Shown in pieces: positions 41,340 through 49,870 of a DNA stretch of 64,000 nt; the first letter of the stretch is position 1, and each line of letters begins with the position of its first letter. This DNA comes from Clostridium algoriphilum (lineage in GTDB: Bacteria; Bacillota; Clostridia; Clostridiales; Clostridiaceae), in assembly GCF_020443705.1 (NCBI RefSeq), contig NZ_JAIZZK010000016.1, positions 28,217 through 92,216 of the forward strand, read 5' to 3'. A program made the position numbers and the translations under genes. Below the pieces are notes generated by a model. The model worked only from the letters and a program-made list of their open reading frames with translations, was not told the DNA's origin and ran no database searches.

Positions 41340-42170
41340 TTATTGCAGCTCAGTCAAATATTCTTCAAAGCAAATACCATCATATACTGGAGTTCCGATT
41401 TTAACAGTATAATCAATGGCTTTACTAATAAAATCTGTGGCTTTTTTTACCGCAGTCACGATATCTACTCCCTTTACTATATTAGCAGCTACAATAGAAG
41501 AAAATACATCTCCAGTACCTGAACGATCTTCACCAATTTTTTTTGCTTCTATTATAGTATAGGGTTTTCCTGTTTCATATATAAAATTTCGTATATTCCC
41601 ATTATGCTGCAGTCCAGTGATAACAATTTTATCCGGGCCTTTTGTGCAAAGCTCTTTTGCAATATTTTCAAGTTGCTCAGGATTCAAATCTATTTCTGGA
41701 TAAGGAATATCAAGAAGCCTACAGGCTTCAGTAAGATTAGGAGTCATTACATCCGCATATTTAATTAACTTCTTCATTTCATCACACATTTCCTGTGTAT
41801 AGGTAGAATAAAGTCGTCCATAGTCACCCATCACAGGATCAACCATGACAATAGTATTCTTTGTTTTAAAATTTTCAAGAAACTCTACAACAATGTCAAT
41901 TTGTTCTTTTGAACCTAAAAATCCAGTACAGATTCCATCAAATCGTAAATTAAGCTCTTTCCAATTATTTATGTAATCCCTCATATGAGGAGTATAATCA
42001 TCAAAAAAGAAACTTGAAAATCCCGTATGTGCAGATAATATTGCAGTAGGTAATGGACAGCATTGTATCTTCATTGCTGATATAATAGGCAATGCAACAG
42101 ATATAGAACATCGTCCAAATCCAGTAATATCATTCACAATAGCAATTTTCTTTTGTTTGTTTAAGCTCAT
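41340..42170 (-). CDS. pdxY: Pyridoxine/pyridoxamine kinase
   Basis: A protein of 276 residues from the ATG at 42170 (GAAGGTGG ribosome site; an upstream start would add ten residues). It is a ribokinase-fold B6 kinase: NDITGFGRCSISVALPIISA at the start, DPVMGDYGRLYSTYTQEMCD in the middle, TPNLTEACRLLDI, and the anion-hole motif RSGTGDVFSS near residue 215 with the catalytic Asp. It phosphorylates pyridoxal/pyridoxine in the salvage pathway. The gene is single; the ECF S-component at 40004 is a plausible import partner. Confidence 0.88.
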   Translation of the reverse strand: MSLNKQKKIAIVNDITGFGRCSISVALPIISAMKIQCCPLPTAILSAHTGFSSFFFDDYTPHMRDYINNWKELNLRFDGICTGFLGSKEQIDIVVEFLENFKTKNTIVMVDPVMGDYGRLYSTYTQEMCDEMKKLIKYADVMTPNLTEACRLLDIPYPEIDLNPEQLENIAKELCTKGPDKIVITGLQHNGNIRNFIYETGKPYTIIEAKKIGEDRSGTGDVFSSIVAANIVKGVDIVTAVKKATDFISKAIDYTVKIGTPVYDGICFEEYLTELQ

Positions 42171-42607
42171 TATAGCACCACCTTCTCTAATAACCCTCAT
42201 TATAATCTAATAAAGGTAAATAATAAAGTGTATGGATACGAAGCCTAAAGAAAACTAAAAATATAATAGATAAATTTGATTTTCCTAATTTTCTAAAATA
42301 CCCTGTTCTCTGAATAGGATTAAACCGCTTCATCGTAATCGTATAATCTTTCTGATTTCCATTGATAGCTTATAAAATGATTGACAATTTATTTAATAAA
42401 CAATATTTACTGGATTCGACTGTTGACACCGTTTACTAAAATATAGTAAAATGAAAATAAGCGAAATCAAACGAAACAAAAACGAACATAAATAAATGTT
42501 GGTGTTTAAAATATGATAAAAAGGAAGCTTTAAAGTTATGTTTCCTGAAGAAAGAATAAAGGTTGAACCTTAAGTAACTATAAAATATAAAGAAAGGGAT
42601 GGAAAAT

Positions 42608-43300
42608 ATGGCCAAAAAAATAAATCTAATTAAAAGACTAATTATATTTTTTGTAGGAATGAGTATTATACAGATTGGAGTAGCCTTGTTTTTAAAAACT
42701 AATATCGGTTCCGATCCATTTACTTTATTCACTCAAGGATTAGCATTTTTATTAAATAAAACACCCGGAAATGCTAATATGATTATTTTATTTGTATTGT
42801 TTTGCATAATACTTCTAGTTGAAAGACGTCGTATAAAGATAGGAACAATTATATGCGTTGTTGGAGTAGGACCCATTATTGACCTTGGAGTAAAGGCTGT
42901 TTCATTTTTCCCAATTGCATCTTTAAATATTGGTATAAAAATATTTTTAGTTGTAATCGGTTGTGCTTTAATTGCAATTGGATTTTCTATACTTAAAGCA
43001 AGTGATCTAGGTGTTGCACCAAATGATATTATTCCATTTATTATAAAAGATAAAACTAATTTAGAATATCGTTGGATTCGTATGGCATTAGATGTTAGTT
43101 TTTTAATATTGGGCTTTACACTCGGCGGAATATTGGGAATAGGTACAATAATATCTGCATTGTTAATAGGTCCATTCATACAATTTTGTCTTCCGTATGG
43201 AGAAAAGTTCGTAAATGTTATTGTTAAAAATCAAACTGAAGATGAAGATGAAGATGAAGATGAAGATGTAAATGAAGAAAGTATATCTTTAAGAGCTTAA
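42608..43300 (+). CDS. YczE/YitT-type membrane protein with acidic tail
   Basis: A 230-residue integral membrane protein from the ATG at 42608 (AAAGGG site at workable distance). Five to six hydrophobic segments with GMSIIQIGVALFLKTNIGSD and ILKASDLGVAPNDIIPFII match the YczE/YyaS/YitT family of unknown function. The end is unusual: six or so GAAGAT hexamers encode an Asp-Glu run (EDEDEDED) before the last ten residues. A terminator follows. Confidence 0.85.
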   Translation: MAKKINLIKRLIIFFVGMSIIQIGVALFLKTNIGSDPFTLFTQGLAFLLNKTPGNANMIILFVLFCIILLVERRRIKIGTIICVVGVGPIIDLGVKAVSFFPIASLNIGIKIFLVVIGCALIAIGFSILKASDLGVAPNDIIPFIIKDKTNLEYRWIRMALDVSFLILGFTLGGILGIGTIISALLIGPFIQFCLPYGEKFVNVIVKNQTEDEDEDEDEDVNEESISLRA

Positions 43301-43326
43301 ATTTAAAAGCTAACGATATGTAGAAT

Positions 43327-43560
43327 TTACACTGGGGTATGTATAATTACACCTTGTGGAAGATGTCGAGAATTCATTTGTAAAATTAATGATGATAATG
43401 ATAAAATTGGCTTGTCTATTTGCGACAAGCCAATTTTATTTTTTCTTTTTTCTTTGATGATTAGCAAATTCGCTATTGCTCCTTCAAGCCGAGCGCCACA
43501 GTTTCCACAAAATGTATCGCCCTCTTGTAACTTTGCACCGCACTTCTGACAAAATGACAT
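43327..43560 (-). pseudogene. Truncated zinc-ribbon protein
   Basis: The first 28 residues MSFCQKCGAKLQEGDTF and CGNCGARLEG form a zinc ribbon (two CxxC knuckles) with a GGAGACGAT ribosome site, as in the start of many clostridial zinc-ribbon membrane proteins. From residue 30 on, the sequence is read out of a terminator hairpin and loses all family character. A patch TTAGCAAATTCGCT near 43460 resembles a TAGCAA element end. Confidence 0.65.
43400..43446 (+). terminator. Terminator of the YczE-type gene
   Basis: AAAATTGGCTTGTC pairs perfectly with GACAAGCCAATTTT around TATTTGC, followed by ATTTTTTC on the plus strand. Confidence 0.88.
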
Positions 43561-43758
43561 AAATATCGTCTCCTACTTAATCTGCTTTAAATATCTTTAT
43601 TACCAGGCCCTAAAATTCTACATACTCTTTTTTATTCAAAAATACTTTAAACATTACCACTTATCCTATCCCCCTCTATTTTTCTATTTATGTCTAAAAT
43701 CTTTAAGTTATTCTTTTATTCATAATCTGGGTAGCAACTACTTTTCCCGCAAAAAGGG

Positions 43759-43792
43759 TAAAAAAACAAGCCCTAGCATTGGGCTTATTTTA
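43759..43792 (-). terminator. Terminator of the K+ channel gene
   Basis: AAGCCC/GGGCTT stem followed by TTTTTTT on the minus strand, about 75 bp past the stop codon. Confidence 0.75.
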
Positions 43793-43867
43793 TAATTTAC
43801 AGACGGTTATCTCTCTTATATAATTTATACTAAATCGTAAATTCTCCAACAATTAACTTAACCTTCT

Positions 43868-44875
43868 TTATCCTATGTCTTTAGCAATTTCCTTAAGTTT
43901 AATAACCTGTTCTTCTGTTCCTAGAACTACCATGGTATCACCCATTTTTAGTAACTGGTTAGAACTTGGATTAAAAACTAATTTTTTATTACTATTCTTC
44001 TTAATGGCTAAAACTATTAGTCCTGTTTTTTCAGGAATCCCAGCTTCCATAAGACTCCTATTTATTATAATGGAATCTTCACAAATAGTAACATCCTCTA
44101 AGTCTAAAATTAGATCTCCATCATGGGTTATTATATCTAGAAAAGCAATAACGGTAGGTCTAAGCATTAGAGCTGCCATTCTAGTTCCGCCTATTTCATT
44201 TGGAGAAATTGTATTGTTTGCACCTGCTTTTTTTAACCTTTCATTTGCATTTTTATTTATAGCTCGAGATACAATATATAAATTTCTATTCATTTCTCTT
44301 GCGGTTAGGACAGTATAAACATTATCCGCATCTGTAGACAATGAAGAAATAAGACCCTTAGCAAACTTTATTCTTACCTTATCTAATACTTCTTCTTGAG
44401 TGGCATCTCCTTGAATAGCATATATTTTATTTTCTATTAGTTCCTTTATTATTTCTTCATCTTTATCTATTACAATAAATGGAACATTACTTTTTTTAAA
44501 TTGCTTTATAGCATTTCCCCCTGTTTCGCCCCCTCCACATATTATATAGTGATCTTTTAGCTTGGTTATCCCAACTTCCATACGTCTCCTCCTCCAGGCA
44601 TCTTTTAAATCTCCTTCTAAAAAAGAAGATACCATGCTGCTAAATATATACCCCACAGTACCTAAACTTAAAAAAATAAGAAATATAGTAAAAAGCTTAG
44701 CTTTTGCATCCATAGTAGCCACTTCCGCATATCCTACTGTTGATATGGTTATAACAGTCATATATAATGCATCTACAATGTTAACATCTAATAAAAATTT
44801 ATATCCTAATGTTCCTATGAGGAGCAACGCTATTAGTATGGTGATAACAAAATTAAATTTACGGTAACCTTCCAT
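43868..44875 (-). CDS. Potassium channel with TrkA-N/TrkA-C domains
   Basis: A 335-residue protein: two membrane helices around the pore loop with selectivity filter STVGYAE (residues 46-52), then a cytoplasmic RCK domain beginning DHYIICGGGETGGNAIKQFK with the GxGxxG nucleotide motif, and a C-terminal TrkA-C domain. This is the MthK/Kch-like architecture, in which ligand binding to the RCK ring gates K+ flow. A GGGGGAG ribosome site precedes the ATG. It is monocistronic. Confidence 0.9.
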   Translation of the reverse strand: MEGYRKFNFVITILIALLLIGTLGYKFLLDVNIVDALYMTVITISTVGYAEVATMDAKAKLFTIFLIFLSLGTVGYIFSSMVSSFLEGDLKDAWRRRRMEVGITKLKDHYIICGGGETGGNAIKQFKKSNVPFIVIDKDEEIIKELIENKIYAIQGDATQEEVLDKVRIKFAKGLISSLSTDADNVYTVLTAREMNRNLYIVSRAINKNANERLKKAGANNTISPNEIGGTRMAALMLRPTVIAFLDIITHDGDLILDLEDVTICEDSIIINRSLMEAGIPEKTGLIVLAIKKNSNKKLVFNPSSNQLLKMGDTMVVLGTEEQVIKLKEIAKDIG

Positions 44876-45029
44876 AACTCCTCCCCCTAATTCATTCAGA
44901 AAAATTATACCATAAAAAGGTATATTTTACATAAAAAACATTCGAATTAACTGTATTATTATCCCCCTTTAATTCATTACAGTGGTTGCAAAGTCTCATC
45001 TAATATATTTCCCTTTTTATATCCATCAT

Positions 45030-45079
45030 TAGCAGATTCGCTTTGCTCATAAAATCCCCCGGGGTACGTGAACAAATTA
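45030..45079. repeat. Truncated TAGCAA element, 72-bp type
   Basis: TAGCAGATTCGCTTTGCTC through CCCCCGGGGTACGTGAACAA; the right hairpin and terminus are missing. Confidence 0.8.
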
Positions 45080-45303
45080 ATACCTTTATATAAAGTTATA
45101 TTCTTGTCAATAATCGCTAAATTAGATTACAAAAGCAAATCACAATATATCTAAAACCTTATTAACTACCCAATGGCAATATTATTCCAGAATATGATTT
45201 GTTTCACCTGAAAATGAAGAGACATCTGACAAACTTGAAATAGTATAGTAAAATAAATATGAAACTTAAAATTTAAATAATTTATATGCAAAGGAAGTAT
45301 ACA

Positions 45304-46524
45304 ATGAGAGAAAATGTAAAAATGCGATATCCAACATATCTTAAAGAATTTGAATGTATAGGTGGAAAATGCACCGATAGCTGTTGTATTGGATGGGATA
45401 TAGATATTGATAAGACCACCTTCAGGCAGTATTATAAAGTTCAAGACAAAGAAATGAAGCGCATGTTTCAGAAAAATGTACATAATAATGATTATTACCT
45501 AAGCCCTGATGTAGATTATGGAAAAGTAAAATTAAAAAGTGGGAAAAGGTGTGCCTTTTTAGATGAAGAAAATTATTGTATAATTTATTCTAAAATTGGA
45601 GAGAAATATCTTTCAAATGTTTGCACCTCCTTTCCTAGAATAACAAATAAAGTAGATAGATACTATGAAATGTCCCTTGATGTAGCCTGTCCCGAAGCTG
45701 CAAGAATTCTTTTATTAAAAGAAGAAGGAATTGGGTTTAATGAAAGTGAAGAAACTTTAGGAAAACATATATTATCAAGTGATATTGAAACTACATCTAA
45801 AGAATATGATAATTCACCTGTTAAATATTTTAAAGAAATTAGAGATTTGAGTATTAAAATAATACAAAACAGAAAATTTAATTTAAGTCAAAGACTTTAT
45901 ATATTAGGTGATTTTATAAATGCATTAGAAAAAGAACTTAAACATAAGTATAATAATGTACCTAAGTTTATTAAAGAATATAATATGAATTCAGTTAACG
46001 ATTCTTATGAAAAAAATCAATCAAGTTATATTATTCAGATGGATTTTTTCAAGAAAATGATGGGTTTCTTAAATGTATCTAAAGAAGTTGACAGTCTTTC
46101 TTTTAAGGAATACACTAAGCAAATTATATCTGGATTCAAGTTTGATGAAGGAGAAGACATTAGTAAATATTCAGAATTGTACATAAAAGCATTTGAAGAT
46201 TATACTGAAAATTTCATTAATAATAATAGCTATATTTTCGAAAATTTTTTAGTGAATTTTATGTATAACTACATGTTTCCATTTACTGAATCGGAATCAA
46301 TATTTGATGGATATATTTTGCTTTTAGTAAGATATTCATTTATTAGATTTTATTTAGTCGGGAAGTATTTATGTAATAAGCAAGATAACAAAGAAGATAT
46401 CGTTGAATTTATCCAATCTTTCTCAAAGACCATAGAACATCACAGAACATATTTAGTAGATTCACTAAATTATATAAAAGAAAATAAATTGGATAATATG
46501 GAATTTGCTAAAAAACTTCTATAA
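45304..46524 (+). CDS. fliB: FliB-type flagellin lysine N-methylase
   Basis: A 406-residue protein from the ATG at 45304 (AAGGAAG ribosome site). The N-terminal Cys-rich motif ECIGGKCTDSCCIGW and the later GKRCAFLDEENYCIIY and NVCTSFPR segments are hallmarks of the FliB family, which probably binds a metal cluster and methylates surface lysines of flagellin. The remaining C-terminal half is helical. No flagellar gene is nearby, so the target in this strain cannot be read from context. Confidence 0.85.
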   Translation: MRENVKMRYPTYLKEFECIGGKCTDSCCIGWDIDIDKTTFRQYYKVQDKEMKRMFQKNVHNNDYYLSPDVDYGKVKLKSGKRCAFLDEENYCIIYSKIGEKYLSNVCTSFPRITNKVDRYYEMSLDVACPEAARILLLKEEGIGFNESEETLGKHILSSDIETTSKEYDNSPVKYFKEIRDLSIKIIQNRKFNLSQRLYILGDFINALEKELKHKYNNVPKFIKEYNMNSVNDSYEKNQSSYIIQMDFFKKMMGFLNVSKEVDSLSFKEYTKQIISGFKFDEGEDISKYSELYIKAFEDYTENFINNNSYIFENFLVNFMYNYMFPFTESESIFDGYILLLVRYSFIRFYLVGKYLCNKQDNKEDIVEFIQSFSKTIEHHRTYLVDSLNYIKENKLDNMEFAKKLL

Positions 46525-46566
46525 AAAATACTAGTGAATATATTTTAAGGATTTATATTATAGTTT

Positions 46567-46601
46567 AAAAAGCCATCTAAAAACTTAGATGGCTTTTTCT
46601 T
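46567..46601 (+). terminator. Terminator of fliB
   Basis: AAAAAGCCATCTAA pairs with TTAGATGGCTTTTT, followed by CTTT. Confidence 0.88.
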
Positions 46602-46619
46602 TATTACACATTTAAGTAC

Positions 46620-46883
46620 ATGATACCTAAAAATGAGTTTATGGTATTATTAATAAAGTTAATTCAATTAATGTTCTTAGTAATATGTTTTGCTAGTATA
46701 GTATCATATACATTATATGCTTATAAAAACTTTAAGCATAAAGCTGAAGAAAATGTTACGAGAAATGTTTTGATTCAGTGGCTTGGATTTGTAAAAAAAC
46801 TACTTCCAGAAGATTATATAATTTATGAAAAATATGGTATGTGGATATATATAGAGCGTTTTAAAGTTGAAATGATGTTTTAG
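46620..46883 (+). CDS. Small membrane protein upstream of yidC
   Basis: Up to 87 residues with one N-terminal membrane segment (LLIKLIQLMFLVICFASIVS) and a charged cytoplasmic tail (WLGFVKKLLPEDYIIYEKYG). The exact start is unclear: no strong ribosome site precedes ATG 46620 or the internal ATG at 46641. It lies 26 bp before the yidC-like gene in the same direction, so it probably belongs to that operon. No family recognised. Confidence 0.5.
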   Translation: MIPKNEFMVLLIKLIQLMFLVICFASIVSYTLYAYKNFKHKAEENVTRNVLIQWLGFVKKLLPEDYIIYEKYGMWIYIERFKVEMMF

Positions 46884-46909
46884 CCAAAATTATTCGAAGG
46901 AGGATAAAT

Positions 46910-47548
46910 ATAAACATCATTTTTAACTTTTTAAGCAATTTATTAAACTCAATTTTTAATTTTACTGGTGATTGGGGACTAGCAATAGTTTTACTTACCA
47001 TAAGTGTAAGATTAGTACTTTCACCAATGTCTTTTAAACAAAAAAAATCTATGCAACAACAGCAAAAGTTTGCTATAAAAATGCAAGAACTTAAGGAAAA
47101 ATATAAGAATAACGAAGACAAACTTGAATTAGAAATTAAAAAACAATCTGCTCAAAGTGCAAAAAGTATGATGGGGTGCTTAGTAACGTTGCTCCAACTG
47201 CCTATATTAACGACTATGTGGAGTGTGTTTAATAAGATCCCTGTGAGCGTAGGAACATATCTTATACCATGGGTGTCTAGTATTAAAGTCTCAGACAGTT
47301 ATTTTATCGTTCCACTGGTATATGTGCTTGTATCCTTAGTCCCAAGTTTACTTTCATATGTAACTTTATTGAAAATTGATGGGCAGGCTACAATTAGTAA
47401 GGGGAATATTGTAATAATGGCAGTAGTTGGTTTATTTGTTGTTAAAGCAGCTCCAATCGCAGTGGGAATTTACTTGATAACCACAAGTTTGTTCAACTTT
47501 TTAGAAGAGCTTATTTTTAGAATATATATGAGAAAATTAAAAACTTAA
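46910..47548 (+). CDS. yidC: YidC/Oxa1-type membrane insertase, ATA at start position
   Basis: About 212 residues. LLNSIFNFTGDWGLAIVLLT, SVRLVLSPMSFKQKKSMQQQ, GCLVTLLQLPILTTMWSVFN and ITTSLFNFLEELIFRIYMRK show a YidC/SpoIIIJ-type insertase with the conserved Arg in the hydrophilic groove and five membrane segments. A perfect AAGGAGG site (46897-46903) leads to ATA AAC ATC, where the family has ATG AAC. The next in-frame ATG at 47027 would remove the first membrane helix. Either AUA serves as start or the gene is silenced by a point mutation. The protein may be a second, sporulation-type paralogue. Confidence 0.7.
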   Translation: MNIIFNFLSNLLNSIFNFTGDWGLAIVLLTISVRLVLSPMSFKQKKSMQQQQKFAIKMQELKEKYKNNEDKLELEIKKQSAQSAKSMMGCLVTLLQLPILTTMWSVFNKIPVSVGTYLIPWVSSIKVSDSYFIVPLVYVLVSLVPSLLSYVTLLKIDGQATISKGNIVIMAVVGLFVVKAAPIAVGIYLITTSLFNFLEELIFRIYMRKLKT

Positions 47549-48039
47549 AATTTGTTAAAAATCCTGCTAATCAAATACTTATTTGAAAAGTACGTTAAAT
47601 TATTTATTTCACGGCATTTGTTATTTGTCTAATAGCTATTAATTTTAATTTTTTTTCCTCATTCATTTCCAGGAGATCTATATTATTGCTAATATCAAAG
47701 ATTTCTTTTTCTAATGTCGTAGATTACCGTAAATTATCACTCCGGCAACCACAATTATACATCTTAAAATTCAAAACATATAGTATATTATTGCAGAGTT
47801 AATCATTGTATATGATGATATAATTTTAATAGAAATTATTGCGGAATAGTATTTAAATATGAAACATTATTTTATAATACAAACCTGTACTATCGCTTAA
47901 CGGGGGTGAATTATGAAAAATCATCCGTTTATTTCTTAGCTGAATGGTTTAATCTAGGTACTTATTACTTATTTCCCATTTATATAATAGGTGATATAAT
48001 TTACATATATTTTGGATCATTGCCTAGGAGGTTAAATAT
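47549..48039. other. Gap with a possible small coupled frame
   Basis: A frame from ATG 47813 (or GTG 47906) to TGA 48043 runs 76 (or 45) codons: YEKSSVYFLAEWFNLGTYYL and FPIYIIGDIIYIYFGSLPRR. It overlaps the EamA gene start by ATGA, the arrangement of coupled genes, but lacks a ribosome site. It is reported only as a possibility. Confidence 0.3.
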
Positions 48040-48891
48040 ATGAATGCAAAGAATAAAAATTTAGTGGAAATTCATTTAGCAGTTTTTTTATTTGGTTTAT
48101 CAGGGTTATTCGGAAAATTGCTTACGCTTTCATCAACAATAATAGTTCTTGGGCGAGTTTTCTTTTCAAGTATTTTTTTATTGATTCTTATACTATATGT
48201 TAAGAAGGACATAAAACTAAAGGAGAAAAACCATTATCTTTATTTGATAATAATGGGAGTGATTTTAGCAATTCATTGGAGTACTTTTTTTGAGTCTATT
48301 CAAGTGTCTACAGTGGCAATAGGATTATTAACATTCTCAACATTCCCTGTTTTTGTAACTTTTTTGGAACCGTTTTTTTTCAAGGAAAAGATTAAGTTGT
48401 CAGATATTGTGATTGCGATTGTTACATTATTAGGCGTTATGCTTGTTATTCCAAAGTTTCAATTGGGAAACAGTTCAACCCAAGGAGTTATGTGGGGAAT
48501 AGTATCTGGATTTACATATGCAATTTTATCAATGCTTAATAGAAAATTTGTAAAAGAATATCCAAGCCTTGTAATTGCTTTCTATGAACAGGTTATTGCT
48601 ACAATTGTACTAATTCCTTTTTTCTTTTTGGAGAAACCAGTTTTTAGTCTTAAGGATATATTATTACTTGTATTATTAGGTATTGTTTTTACTGGAATTT
48701 GTCATTTACTATTCATAAATGGCTTAAAAAATATCAAAACGCAAACAGCAGGAATTATTTCTAGCCTTGAGCCAGTTTACGGTATTATTTTTGCTGCTTT
48801 TCTCTTAAGAGAAATTCCAACATTAAGAGAAATTCTAGGAGGAGTTATTATTTTAAGTACTGTTTTTCACTCAACTATTAAATCAAAATAA
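48040..48891 (+). CDS. EamA/DMT family transporter
   Basis: A 283-residue membrane protein with ten hydrophobic segments in two EamA repeats (VEIHLAVFLFGLSGLFGKLL; GVMWGIVSGFTYAILSMLNR). The end SSLEPVYGIIFAAFLLREIP is the typical last pair of helices of DMT exporters. An AGGAGG ribosome site precedes the ATG. Substrate unknown; members export amino acids or metabolites. Confidence 0.9.
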   Translation: MNAKNKNLVEIHLAVFLFGLSGLFGKLLTLSSTIIVLGRVFFSSIFLLILILYVKKDIKLKEKNHYLYLIIMGVILAIHWSTFFESIQVSTVAIGLLTFSTFPVFVTFLEPFFFKEKIKLSDIVIAIVTLLGVMLVIPKFQLGNSSTQGVMWGIVSGFTYAILSMLNRKFVKEYPSLVIAFYEQVIATIVLIPFFFLEKPVFSLKDILLLVLLGIVFTGICHLLFINGLKNIKTQTAGIISSLEPVYGIIFAAFLLREIPTLREILGGVIILSTVFHSTIKSK

Positions 48892-49048
48892 ATTGAATAA
48901 CACAATACATACTCATTTATATAGGCTGGAATTGATTAGGCTACTAATTCAGAATTTATAGCAATGGTAGCTGACAAGTTAAGATTACAAAATAAGGTTG
49001 CTAGTTAGTATTTTTAAGGCTACACTACTTTTAATTTAAAGAAATGTA

Positions 49049-49083
49049 GACCCCGTTATAAAAATTGGTAACGTAGTGTTGTT
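49049..49083. repeat. Fragment of a TAGCAA element at the kamE stop codon
   Basis: On the minus strand it reads AACAACACTACGTTACCAAT then TTTATAACGGGGTCTAC, the hairpin and GGGGTC part of the ACAGAACTTG arm. It touches the last two bases of kamE. Confidence 0.65.
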
Positions 49084-49870
49084 AAACTTTCTCTCTCTTA
49101 ACCATTTCTGTAATAGCAAAACTTGCTACGTCACCCGCAAACTTTCCTGGCCCGAAACCTGCATCGTATCCAAGCTCTTTCGCAAGTTCATGAGTTATCC
49201 TTGGCCCTCCACAAATTAACACAACTTTATCCCTGATTCCTTCTGCTTCTAACAATTCTACTAGATTAGTAAGGTTTTTGATGTGTATATCCTTTTGAGT
49301 TACTGTTTGAGAAACTAAAAGAACATCTGCTTTAAGTTCTATAGCTTTTCTTACAAATTCTTCGTTTTCAACTTGGCTTCCTAGATTGTAAGCTTCTATC
49401 ATTGGGTATCTCTCAAGGCCATAGTGCCCCGCAAATCCCTTTATATTTATTATGGCATCTATCCCAACTGTATGGGCATCACTGCCTGTACTTGCTCCAA
49501 TTATTACCACTTTGCGTTTAATATTTTCTTTTATATACTCTCCAACTTGTTCCATATCCATGATTTCTACTTCTACAGTTTGAACATGGATTTCTTCATA
49601 GTTTACAGAATGCAATAATGAACCATAAACCACATAGAAAGTAAATTCTTTGTCTAAAGAACGATGATGAGCACAATTTATATCAATAAGTCCCATAGAT
49701 CTAGCAAGTCGAATCGCTGCTTCTACTCCTCTATCATTATCCTCTACTGGAAGTGTAAAGCTCACTTGAACCTTACCATCATTCATAGTGTCTCCATAAG
49801 GTTTAAGCTTTGTTAGATCTAAATTTTTATCAAATTCTTTAATTTCTAATGAATATTGTCCTGCACTCAT
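49082..49870 (-). CDS. kamE: Lysine 5,6-aminomutase beta subunit
   Basis: A 262-residue subunit. The cobalamin-binding motif DAHTVG (residues 131-136, DxHxxG with ligand His133) and the PLP-binding lysine K144 in INIKGFAG occupy the positions known for the Acetoanaerobium (C. sticklandii) enzyme. It binds B12 and PLP and shifts the terminal amino group of D-lysine or beta-lysine to carbon 5, together with KamD. Its start codon overlaps the kamD stop (TAATG). It is the last gene of the kdd-kamB-kamC-kamD-kamE row. Confidence 0.95.
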   Translation of the reverse strand: MSAGQYSLEIKEFDKNLDLTKLKPYGDTMNDGKVQVSFTLPVEDNDRGVEAAIRLARSMGLIDINCAHHRSLDKEFTFYVVYGSLLHSVNYEEIHVQTVEVEIMDMEQVGEYIKENIKRKVVIIGASTGSDAHTVGIDAIINIKGFAGHYGLERYPMIEAYNLGSQVENEEFVRKAIELKADVLLVSQTVTQKDIHIKNLTNLVELLEAEGIRDKVVLICGGPRITHELAKELGYDAGFGPGKFAGDVASFAITEMVKREKV

